The position numbers and the translations under genes were made by a program. This document shows, piece after piece, positions 23,901 through 31,673 of a stretch of 36,336 bases of DNA (position 1 is its first letter; the number at the start of each line of letters is the position of its first letter). The notes beneath the pieces were generated by a model, which was not told the origin of the DNA, did no database searches, and worked only from the letters and a program-made list of their open reading frames with translations. Source of the stretch: a virus. The stretch spans positions 1 to 36,336 of the IMG/VR virus record IMGVR_UViG_3300010354_000250; one strand, given 5' to 3'.

Positions 23901-24431
23901 TAAGACTCCACCACTACCACCAGCAAGATAAGTATTATTTGCATAAATAAGACCAGAAATAGTAGTACCACCAAAACCAGAAGTTCTTAAAGTCCAGGTG
24001 ATTGCATCTGTTGAAGTTCCAATTCTACCACCATTGTCACTAGAAACATAAAAAGTTGAATAAATAAAAGAACGAATAATATTATTAGAAAAACAACCAG
24101 TTCTTAAAGTCCAAATACTTGCAGTTTCATAAGAACTAGTATCAGTATTTCCACTTGCTCCACCACCACCAGCACCAGTTGCCTCAATCAATAATTCTTT
24201 TGCTTGTGGTGGTACTGTATAAGTATAAGAACCAAAAGTAGTGTATTCCTGCGTTGCTCCTATTGGTTCCCAAGTCGCATTGATTCCGTCACTATACAGA
24301 AACTCATTCTCGTTTCCTGCAAGTGTGGGAACTCCTGCACGACTATCCACATAAGTTTTATTTACAGCATCATCTGGATTATTAACTTGAGTAATACCAG
24401 TAATACTATTTGGTCCTATATTTACAGGCAT
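20901..24431 (-). CDS. Tail-fibre adhesin 3: three seven-repeat propellers
   Basis: This 1176-aa protein begins MPVNIGPNSITGITQVNNPD and DAVNKTYVDS, a widespread tail-fibre N-terminal pattern, then TYTVPPQAKELLIEATGAGGGG. Arrays of the Asp-box-like repeat are at about 107-380, 430-704 and 857-1131, seven units each. The C-terminus has KGGGGGGGGYEE and ends DGYVRISWA. It is the first of the three adhesins to be transcribed, from a CTAAATA element at 24456-24450. Array 2 shares whole blocks with adhesin 2, for example GFGVNAIRALTYANN, indicating exchange between paralogs. Receptor binding is inferred from position and architecture, not shown. Confidence 0.8.
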   Translation of the reverse strand: MPVNIGPNSITGITQVNNPDDAVNKTYVDSRAGVPTLAGNENEFLYSDGINATWEPIGATQEYTTFGSYTYTVPPQAKELLIEATGAGGGGASGNTDTSSYETASIWTLRTGCFSNNIIRSFIYSTFYVSSDNGGRIGTSTDAITWTLRTSGFGGTTISGLIYANNTYLAGGSGGVLNTSTDAIAWTLRTSGFAVIYNILALTYGTVYVASGSGGVLNTSTDTITWELRTSAISLSSINALTFGNNLYVIGAGGTLQSSTDAIVWTLRTSAGFGANQINALTYANNIYVAGDQSGILNTSTDTITWTLRTSGFGVAGILALTYANNTYFAGGANGILNTSTDAIAWTLRTAGFATNGIYSLTYANNTYVAGGVSGTLSVSPHIPPGMTGGSGGSGASASWSISKDQIISSGITVNVSRGGFGGQLVPVRWILRTASFTNQPITSLIFGNNTYVGGGSGLGILNTSTNAITWTLRTAGFGVNGINALIYSNFYVAGSTGGVLNTSTDAITWTLRTSGFGSNSIGELTYALGQTNAYVAGGDNGILNTSTDAITWTLRTSGFGVNAIRALTYANNLYVAGGDGGLSTSTDAISWVLRTSGNLPRIITYANNLYVAGGNGSTGVLTTSTDAIIWTLRTSGFGTSSIIALTYANNTYVAGGVGGILNTSTDAITWTLRTSNTTQLIYALINTNNAYVAGCAGATLLTSNVTAENGSNTTITWTGPSSRTYTLSVNGGDAGSNTGFLLGGSGGTIPTTDSNYLQASAGLSGVAGRVVPTTGFSPATASSSFQSTAGGSGGYSSASSRSASLGGSGGTINYYGSTNTFTNIEVSGRIASSISGLSYGNGGSGGGAVSDNALYWTSRTSGFSTAVINALTYGNNTYLAGGANGILNTSTDAISWIIGTSGTGSTINGVVYGDNLYVTVGAVPITTSTDLITWVLRTSGVGALSIYALTYSTFYVAGGQSGRLITSTDAIAWTLRTAGFVSNALSLTYANNLYIVGGSGGILNTSTDAITWSLRTTIGFSTIYSLTYANNTYVAGGVSGASVGILNTSTDTITWTLRTTGYGFGSLINALTYANSTYVAGGGSGNVSISTDAITWILRTAGFSTNAINALTFGNNLYVAGGVNGTLTTSPTISAGSGGSGVKGGGGGGGGYEETTDTAGAGGDGGDGYVRISWA
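21039..21863 (-). repeat. Seven-repeat propeller array, adhesin 3, array 3
   Basis: Seven units. Unit 2 is the most diverged (WIIGTSGTG, loss of the LRT motif), yet the count is kept at seven. Confidence 0.85.
22320..23144 (-). repeat. Seven-repeat propeller array, adhesin 3, array 2
   Basis: Seven units. Units 3 and 5 show length changes in the variable loop (TYALGQTNAY; a shortened NLPRIITYANN), with the core retained. Confidence 0.85.
23292..24113 (-). repeat. Seven-repeat propeller array, adhesin 3, array 1
   Basis: Seven units, inserted directly after the GAGGGGASGN segment and followed by MTGGSGGSGAS. Confidence 0.85.
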
Positions 24432-24449
24432 TCTACATTCTTTTTTATG

Positions 24450-24456
24450 TATTTAG
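24450..24456 (-). promoter_or_regulatory. Late-type promoter element CTAAATA
   Basis: CTAAATA includes the TAA stop of the 1097-aa fibre gene and lies 19 nt before the ATG of adhesin 3. Confidence 0.5.
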
Positions 24457-27400
24457 GAAATTACAACCCAACTTGCATTCGCACTAATTGTGACAGTCGC
24501 ATTAATTGTAAGTGGTCCAACTGAAAGAGCATTCTTTCCAGAAGGAATCGTATAAGCATTGTTTATAGTATTATCATTCAAGTAAAATACAGCATCTGTT
24601 CCACCACCAGTTGGACTCAATGAAGTAATTGTTGTTGCAGTACCTGATGCTGTTGCAGTAATTCCTGCACCGACAATATTTATTGATGTAATTGCACTTC
24701 CAACAATTGTTCCTTCATCACGAATTTCCATTCCAGCAGGAGCAGAAACTGTAATTGTAGAAATAGAACCAGATGCAGTCGCAGTAACAGTTGCACCAAC
24801 AAAATTAAGTTGCGAAACACTATTTGCAGTACCAACAATTGTACCTTCGTCTCTTATTGTAAGTCCAGTAATTGCAGATGCAGGTGCTGCAGGAACCCAA
24901 GAAGGTGCGCTTGTACCACCATTTGCCTGTAAAATATAACCAGAAATACCATTTGCTAAGAAAGTGGTTGTATCTGCTGCAGTTTGATAAGGTATAGAAC
25001 CACCTGCACCACCTTTGAGATTTGTTGCTATTCCTGCATTAGTCGCATAAGTAGCAATATCTGCCGATGTAGCATAAGTGGCAATTCCTGCCGATGTTGA
25101 ATAAGTAGAACTTGAAGCATTTCCAGAAAAACTTGATGCTGTTACAACACCAGTAAAGGATGCTTGAGAACCAAATAAAGATGACTGGAATGTTGAGACT
25201 CCTACAAAAGTAGAAAAACCAGAAACGTTTAGTTGAGTTGTATCGAGTGTTCCATAAACGGTTGCGCCAACACCAGAAGTTTCAAACTTTTTGGAGTTGT
25301 CATAATAAAGTTCTACTGAACTATTTTCAGTGAAGATTGCAAGGTTTTCTGTTGAACCGCCATTTTTAAATGTATGTGATGCAGATCTATAGGTGGTACT
25401 AGATGCATCAATAAAAAGTCCTCCAGTTCCAACTTCCGAAATAAAACTATTTGATCCATTATGAAAAATTCTTAAATCATTTCCATCACCAAGATACAGA
25501 CTTGCATTATCAGCAAGATTTACATTTCCTTTGAATGTGGAAACACCAGAAACGTTTAATTGCTTGGAGAATAAAGTCTCTCCAGTGACTGTGGTAATTC
25601 CAGCAAAAGTTGAAAGACCGGTTACATTCAGTTGTTGTGCGGTTAGATTCGTAGCACTAGTAATTCCAAGAGTGCTAATACCAGAAATAGATAAAGCAGT
25701 TCCTACAAGAGAATCACTAGTTACAGAAGAACCAGTAAATTCTCCATAAATGGAACTAAAAATTCTATTTGCTGTTAAAATTCCAGTTATATAAGTATCA
25801 CCAACGACATAAAGTGCCGATGTAGCATTTAATGTCTTAATACCAACATTTGAATTAAATGTTGAAACTCCAGAAACATTTAATTGTGTAACAGATGCAA
25901 TTCCACCAATGACTGATGTTGCTATACCAGCATTATTAGAATAAGTAGCAATTCCTGCTGATGTTGCGTAAGTAGCACTTGAAGCATTACCATTAATATT
26001 AATATTATAAGTTCCACTTAATCTAGCACTATTAATAGTTCCAGTAGTAATATTTGCAGCATCAGTTAAATTATAAGCAGTTGTAGCAAATGATGCTGTT
26101 GATGCTGTTCCTGTTAAGTTTCCTACAAAACCACCAGTTGAAGTTGTAATACCAGAAATAGTAACATTTCTTGCAAACTGTAAATCAAGATCCGAAACTG
26201 TAATAGTTGGATTTAAATTGGTATTACTTCTTATATAATTTGTAACTATCTTTCCTTGAAAAGATACATCACCACTAGTATCAAATACATAAAAAGCATT
26301 GGTTCCATTTGCCGATTGATAATAACCAGTGCTTGGTCGGAAAGAAGAACCAGTAACAATACCACTTGAATTTAGACTTGCTGCAGTAATATTTGCAACA
26401 GTAATATTTGGAGTTCCTATGAGACCTTGTGCATTTGTAGCAACTCCAGCGGTAACGGCATAGGTTGCGATTCCTGCTACTGAAGCATATTCAGAGAACG
26501 TAGAGACACCAGCAACGTTAGCGTAACCAGAGAACGTAGAGACGCCAGCAACGTTAGCATAACCAGAGAACGTAGAGACTCCAGCGGTAACGGCATAGGT
26601 TGCTATACCAGCATTATTAGAATAAGTGCTTATACCTGCTGATGTAGCATAAGTACTTAATCCAGCATTGGTTGCGTAAGTTGCAATGCCAGCAACGTTA
26701 GCATAACCAGAGAACGTAGAGACTCCAGCGGTAACGGCATAGGTTGCGATTCCTGCTACTGAAGCATAAGTAGCACTAGAAGCATTGCCAGAAAAACTTG
26801 ATGCCGTTACAACACCAGAAGCGTTAATGTTTCTAACGACTACTAAATCTCTTTCAGTAAATTGAACAGAACCGGCAGCGAGTCTTGTCCCCACTGGGAA
26901 CTGTGTCGAACCAATACCAATAGCATAATTACTTAACCAAGCGTCGGTTCCAAGTCCAGCAAAAGTACCCGCCTTAAACCACATAATTTTCTTATATGTG
27001 GATGGAGTAGTTTCAATTCCAGCAATGAATAATTGAGTTAATGGGGTTCCTTCAGTGGATGCAATTGCAATACCACCGTGATTTGCTGTATTATCTGTAG
27101 AAGAATCATTACCAAAAGCATCTGTTCTAAATCCAAGAACAAGATCTGGGTCAGTAACTCTTAATTCCTGAACATTAATAAATGCTGTTGTACCACCAAT
27201 TGTAATATTTCCAGTTACGTTTAGGTTGCGATTAACCTGAAGATCTCTTGTAACTATTGCGTCCTGAGGAATAACTAAATTATTTGGAAGACTTAATGTT
27301 GGTGTTGAACCTTCACCAGTCCCACCAGTAACCGTGATCTGATTTAATGTTCCAGATACTGTTTGAACATAGTCACCAGTCGTATCAGAACCAAGAGCAA

Positions 27401-27746
27401 CTGAATTTGGTTGGATAGTTGCTGCTAGAGATACATTTCCAGTTCCATCAAAACTAATTGGCGAAGCAACAATATCACCAGTAATTTCAAAAGTTCTTGC
27501 GGTCTGAAGTGCTGTTGCTATACCTGCTGATGTAGCATAAGTAGCACTTGAAACATTACCAGAAAAATTTGATGCTGTAACAACACCAGTAAAGTAACCA
27601 TCACCAACAACGTAAAGTTTTGATGTTGGATTTGTGGTTCCTATACCAACATAGGGAGTTGCAGTTGTTGCAATTCCAATATTTCTATTTTTATCATCTA
27701 CATAGATGAACGATGAAAATTGAGAAATCTCCCTACTATTAGACAT
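24453..27746 (-). CDS. Large tail-fibre-like structural protein, 1097 aa
   Basis: The protein begins MSNSREISQFSSFIYVDDKN and GIGTTNPTSKLYVVGDGYFTG, a fibre motif that recurs in the next gene. It is dominated by two repeat types: SATYATSAGIATYA-like units (many copies at about 55-85, 315-450, 570-600 and 890-930) and QLNVSGVSTF units. These are typical of trimeric beta-structured cyanophage fibres. The middle contains a GDGNDLRIFHNGSNSFI block. The C-terminus (SGKNALSVGPLTINATVTIS) is unlike that of the adhesins. A late promoter AATAAATA is at 27775-27768. A structural role in tail fibres is likely; the exact location is unknown. Confidence 0.7.
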   Translation of the reverse strand: MSNSREISQFSSFIYVDDKNRNIGIATTATPYVGIGTTNPTSKLYVVGDGYFTGVVTASNFSGNVSSATYATSAGIATALQTARTFEITGDIVASPISFDGTGNVSLAATIQPNSVALGSDTTGDYVQTVSGTLNQITVTGGTGEGSTPTLSLPNNLVIPQDAIVTRDLQVNRNLNVTGNITIGGTTAFINVQELRVTDPDLVLGFRTDAFGNDSSTDNTANHGGIAIASTEGTPLTQLFIAGIETTPSTYKKIMWFKAGTFAGLGTDAWLSNYAIGIGSTQFPVGTRLAAGSVQFTERDLVVVRNINASGVVTASSFSGNASSATYASVAGIATYAVTAGVSTFSGYANVAGIATYATNAGLSTYATSAGISTYSNNAGIATYAVTAGVSTFSGYANVAGVSTFSGYANVAGVSTFSEYASVAGIATYAVTAGVATNAQGLIGTPNITVANITAASLNSSGIVTGSSFRPSTGYYQSANGTNAFYVFDTSGDVSFQGKIVTNYIRSNTNLNPTITVSDLDLQFARNVTISGITTSTGGFVGNLTGTASTASFATTAYNLTDAANITTGTINSARLSGTYNININGNASSATYATSAGIATYSNNAGIATSVIGGIASVTQLNVSGVSTFNSNVGIKTLNATSALYVVGDTYITGILTANRIFSSIYGEFTGSSVTSDSLVGTALSISGISTLGITSATNLTAQQLNVTGLSTFAGITTVTGETLFSKQLNVSGVSTFKGNVNLADNASLYLGDGNDLRIFHNGSNSFISEVGTGGLFIDASSTTYRSASHTFKNGGSTENLAIFTENSSVELYYDNSKKFETSGVGATVYGTLDTTQLNVSGFSTFVGVSTFQSSLFGSQASFTGVVTASSFSGNASSSTYSTSAGIATYATSADIATYATNAGIATNLKGGAGGSIPYQTAADTTTFLANGISGYILQANGGTSAPSWVPAAPASAITGLTIRDEGTIVGTANSVSQLNFVGATVTATASGSISTITVSAPAGMEIRDEGTIVGSAITSINIVGAGITATASGTATTITSLSPTGGGTDAVFYLNDNTINNAYTIPSGKNALSVGPLTINATVTISANASWVVIS

Positions 27747-27767
27747 TTTATTTCTGCTTTATAAAGG

Positions 27768-27775
27768 TATTTATT
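27768..27775 (-). promoter_or_regulatory. T4-type late promoter AATAAATA
   Basis: AATAAATA lies a few bases after the stop of the 1181-aa gene and 22 nt before the ATG at 27746. Confidence 0.6.
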
Positions 27776-27781
27776 TGAAGT

Positions 27782-30700
27782 TTAGGTAACAAGAACTGTA
27801 CTTAACGTACCAGCATCACTTACAATTAAACGATATTTTGTTCCATTTGCAGAGGTAAGTATTACACCTTGAGAGGTATTAATACCAATTCTTGCATCAC
27901 CAACAACATCAAGTTTTGTTGTTGGTGATGTTGAACCTATACCAATATTACCTGTTGGTCCAGAATAAAGATATGTTTGTTGTGTCTGATTAAAAATATA
28001 AACAGATCCATATCCAGTAGAACCAGTCAATTCATCAACAGGAGCACCAACAATAAGAGTTTTAGCATCAGCACTTAATGCTAATGAGTATCCGAACCAA
28101 TCCCCAGCATTTGCTCTCGATCCTGCGGTTACTATTCCTACTTGATTAAAGACATTTCCTTGACGATTGTATATAAATACACGACCCTTTGTACCATTGT
28201 CTTGATATGCACCAACGATAATAGTTTTTCCATCGGCACTAATTGCAGCAGATTCACCATAAGAAGATGTAGGATCAACAACCGCAGTAAGAATTCCAAC
28301 TCTACTTAAAGAATTGCCGACTCTATCAAAAACAGAAACTCCATTATTATTACCAGCAATTATAGTTTTTCCATCAGCACTAATTGCAGCAGAATATAAA
28401 GTTGAACCATCTACATAAGAATCAACTATGTTAATAAAACCATCAATTAACTCAAATAAAATGACTGTGTTGTTGTCGGTTGCAACAAATGATTTTCCAT
28501 CTCCATTAAAGTTTAAAGAGTAACCAGCAAAAGAACCATAAGCATAAAGATCAACTTGATCAAATGTATTTCCAGATCTTACAAAATGATAAAAACGACT
28601 ACCATTACCTACTGCAGCAACAATAATTGAACTTCCATTTGGACTTATTGCAAGACCCTCCCCAAATTGATCTCCAGTGGTTGAATCTGATCCTGTAAGA
28701 ATTCCAACTTGAGTAAAAGTATTTTCAGTAGTTCTATCATATACATAAACAACACCTGTATCCGTACCCGTTGTTTCATCACCAGATGCTCCAACAACAA
28801 CTGTATTACCATCAGCACTGACTGATACGGATATTCCAAAAAAATCTCCACTCTGAGAAGCATAAAATCCAGTTAGTATTCCTACTTCACCATATACATC
28901 AGATCCTCCACCATAATTTCGATCATAAACATAAACAACACCATAACCAGCAGAACCAGAAATTTCATCGTCCCAGGCACCAATAACTAAGGTATTACCA
29001 TCAGGTGTAAGTGCTACTGAACCACCATAGTAATCATTAAATTGACTTGCGTAAGTTCCTTTTATAACTGCCAATTGGGAATAAGAACTTATACCAGAAA
29101 TACTTAATGCAGAGTTAGATACATTTGCAGAAGATGAATATTCTGTATAATAAGATCTAGGCACACCTCTAAGATTTGTACCATCACCATAAAATGCAGA
29201 TGCTGTAACAATTCCTGAAGAATATAAGTTTCTTGTAGTAATAAACCCTAAGGTAGAAACTCCAGAAACATTTAATTGTGTAACAGATGCAATTCCACCA
29301 ATGACTGATGTTGCTATACCAGCATTATTAGAATAAGTAGCAATTCCTGCTGATGTAGCATAAGTGCTTATACCTGCTGATGTTGCGTAAGTAGCAATGC
29401 CTGTTGATGTAGCATAAGTGGCAATTCCTGCTGATGTTGCGTAAGTAGCACTTGAAGCATTACCATTAATATTAATATTATAAGTTCCACTTAATCTAGC
29501 ACTATTAATAGTTCCAGTAGTAATATTTGCAGCATCATAAAGATTTGTTGCTGTTGTTGCTGTTCCTGATAAAGAACCTACAAAATTTGACGCAGTAAGT
29601 GTATTAGTATTTGGATTATAAATTAAATCACTATCAACTTTAACAATATTTGTTCCAGATGTATTATCAACAAATGTAATGTACCTTGACGAATTACTAG
29701 AATCTAGATTAATTCCAATAGAATTTGCAGACCCAACATTTGCAGAACTAACATTTATCCACTGAACTTTGGTTCCAGTAGACGATAGTATTTGTCCAGA
29801 TAACCCAACATTGTCAAAACCATCATAAATTGCTCCTGTTATTCTTAAATTACCGCGAATATCCAGATTTTGAAGTGGGTTTGTAGTTCCTACACCAACA
29901 TTACCAATAAGATATGAATTATTTGATACATTAAGTTGCGTTATAGATCCAATACCGCCAATCACATTTGTAGATATTCCGGCAGTGATTGAATAAGTAG
30001 AAATACCAGAATTATCAGCATAAGATGCTATACCACTAGAAAATGAATAAATTGAATTTGTAGATATTCCAGCAGTTGTTGCATAAGAAGCAAGATTTAT
30101 TCCACTAGTATTATTTGTAACTACAAGATTTGGAACTGTTAATGTATTAGTACTACCATCAATTGTAACTGTACCTTGCCCTATAGATAAAATTCCAGTG
30201 ATTCTAGCATCTCCAACAACATATAAAACAGTTGAACCTGATCCTACAGTATCAGTTCCAATTGAAACTCTTCCCGTATTATAAATTCCATTTCCAACTC
30301 TTGTCCATTCACTACCAGATCCAGTTCCGCCACCAGATCCAGCACCAGTGGTGTTGTATGAAATAATGGTTACTTCATCATTAGTAAATGTTCCTACAGT
30401 TAAACTAACTCCGGTTCCTACAAGAGAATAATTTATATCATCTAAACGAATACCATTTAAAAACACATCAACATATCCACTGCTTATTCCAGCAACATCA
30501 AATTGCTTTTGACTATTTTCGGCAATAAAATTGTAAACACTCCTTAAAGGTGTGAAACTTGCCCATACAAGTCCATCGCCAGTTGATTTTAAATATTGTC
30601 CATTTACACCAGTGGTTCCACCTACAGAAATTGCGTTAAATGTAGATAGACCAGAAACATTCAATTGTGCTATAGAACCTATACCACCTATTACACTTGT

Positions 30701-31327
30701 AGATACTCCAGCATTAATCGCATAAGTTGCATAAGTTGCGATTCCTGCTGTGGTAGCATAAGTTGCTATACCTGCTGATGTAGCATAAGTAGCACTTGAA
30801 GCATTACCAGAAAAACTTAATGCTGTAACAACACCAGTAAAGTAACCATCACCAACAACGTAAAGTTTTGATGTTGGATTTGTGGTTCCTATACCAACAT
30901 TATTATTTAAATTAATTCTTATTGCATCTTCACCATTTGCACCCAAACCGAGTTGAACATTACCAGAAGCACGAACATTAGATACTAAATTTGAATGCGA
31001 AATAATAAGGTCACCTTGACCGCCTTTAACAAATCTAATATCTCCACCATCAACTTCTAACTTATAACTAGTACTAATACCACCAGCAGCAACACCAATA
31101 GCGACTTTACCTTCTGTAGTAACTACAAAAGGTGTAACATCAGGATTTGCACTATCTTCTACAATAAAAGCAGGTCCAGTACCAATTTGACTAATTCTAA
31201 CAAGTTCACCAGTGCTTTCACCACTAAAAATAGCACCACCAACAACTTCAAGTGAAGTTAAATTCTCACTATAAGATACTATACCAACTTTTAGATTTTT
31301 TTGTCTGCCGCTAGTGTACTTAGTCAT
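27782..31327 (-). CDS. Large fibre protein with FG-GAP-like seven-bladed propeller
   Basis: This 1181-aa protein has fibre-type repeats in the first 720 residues: VGIGTTNPTSKLYVVGDGYF, runs of SATYATSAGIATYA, and AQLNVSGLSTF. From about 745 to 1125 a different repeat follows, with the core (D/G)xFGxSxxxSxDGxTxxVGA...GxVYVYxR, the pattern of FG-GAP/integrin-type beta-propellers. I count seven blades, although blades 3 to 5 are degenerate. The C-terminus returns to GNIGIGSTSPTTKLDVVGDARIGI. It starts two bases after the 113-aa gene and is probably co-transcribed with it. A tail-fibre or host-binding role is inferred. Confidence 0.75.
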   Translation of the reverse strand: MTKYTSGRQKNLKVGIVSYSENLTSLEVVGGAIFSGESTGELVRISQIGTGPAFIVEDSANPDVTPFVVTTEGKVAIGVAAGGISTSYKLEVDGGDIRFVKGGQGDLIISHSNLVSNVRASGNVQLGLGANGEDAIRINLNNNVGIGTTNPTSKLYVVGDGYFTGVVTALSFSGNASSATYATSAGIATYATTAGIATYATYAINAGVSTSVIGGIGSIAQLNVSGLSTFNAISVGGTTGVNGQYLKSTGDGLVWASFTPLRSVYNFIAENSQKQFDVAGISSGYVDVFLNGIRLDDINYSLVGTGVSLTVGTFTNDEVTIISYNTTGAGSGGGTGSGSEWTRVGNGIYNTGRVSIGTDTVGSGSTVLYVVGDARITGILSIGQGTVTIDGSTNTLTVPNLVVTNNTSGINLASYATTAGISTNSIYSFSSGIASYADNSGISTYSITAGISTNVIGGIGSITQLNVSNNSYLIGNVGVGTTNPLQNLDIRGNLRITGAIYDGFDNVGLSGQILSSTGTKVQWINVSSANVGSANSIGINLDSSNSSRYITFVDNTSGTNIVKVDSDLIYNPNTNTLTASNFVGSLSGTATTATNLYDAANITTGTINSARLSGTYNININGNASSATYATSAGIATYATSTGIATYATSAGISTYATSAGIATYSNNAGIATSVIGGIASVTQLNVSGVSTLGFITTRNLYSSGIVTASAFYGDGTNLRGVPRSYYTEYSSSANVSNSALSISGISSYSQLAVIKGTYASQFNDYYGGSVALTPDGNTLVIGAWDDEISGSAGYGVVYVYDRNYGGGSDVYGEVGILTGFYASQSGDFFGISVSVSADGNTVVVGASGDETTGTDTGVVYVYDRTTENTFTQVGILTGSDSTTGDQFGEGLAISPNGSSIIVAAVGNGSRFYHFVRSGNTFDQVDLYAYGSFAGYSLNFNGDGKSFVATDNNTVILFELIDGFINIVDSYVDGSTLYSAAISADGKTIIAGNNNGVSVFDRVGNSLSRVGILTAVVDPTSSYGESAAISADGKTIIVGAYQDNGTKGRVFIYNRQGNVFNQVGIVTAGSRANAGDWFGYSLALSADAKTLIVGAPVDELTGSTGYGSVYIFNQTQQTYLYSGPTGNIGIGSTSPTTKLDVVGDARIGINTSQGVILTSANGTKYRLIVSDAGTLSTVLVT

Positions 31328-31328
31328 T

Positions 31329-31670
31329 TTAGTTAAGTGTCTCCAAGATGCTTCCTAAAAATTTAATATCAGTTCCAGTGCTTGCAGATAATACAAGAAC
31401 ATCACCAGATTCAAGAACTAATTTGCCTGCTAAAAGATTTGCAGTATCATTTGAAGAAATTGGAAAATTTTTCAAAATTTCCGTAGTAACTGCAATTCCT
31501 GAAGTTGTTCTTTGATGAGAAAAGGAAATTGTTTGAGTACTACCTCCTATATTTGCCGCTTGTGCTAAAAGAACAACTCCAGTGTATCCCACAGGTGCTG
31601 TATAAATTCCAACTGCACTTGTTGATGCAACTTTTGTAACTGTCTTAAATACGTTAAGTGCTAATGCCAT
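31329..31670 (-). CDS. 113-aa conserved-type virion protein
   Basis: The protein (MALALNVFKTVTKVASTSAV, then GYTGVVLLAQAANIGGSTQT, and GKLVLESGDVLVLSASTGTD) is rich in Ala, Ser, Thr and Gly and predicted to be beta-rich. It resembles small cyanomyovirus structural proteins found beside the fibre genes. The start ATG follows GGAGAATAAGAA, in which the GGAG overlaps the stop region of the 781-aa gene. It is enclosed on both sides by co-directional structural genes. No specific function can be read. Confidence 0.65.
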   Translation of the reverse strand: MALALNVFKTVTKVASTSAVGIYTAPVGYTGVVLLAQAANIGGSTQTISFSHQRTTSGIAVTTEILKNFPISSNDTANLLAGKLVLESGDVLVLSASTGTDIKFLGSILETLN

Positions 31671-31673
31671 TTC

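Noticed and set aside
14655-24431. Regularly spaced direct repeats that could suggest a CRISPR array
   Set aside because: The period is about 110-125 nt, the frame stays open, and the repeats encode a protein motif.
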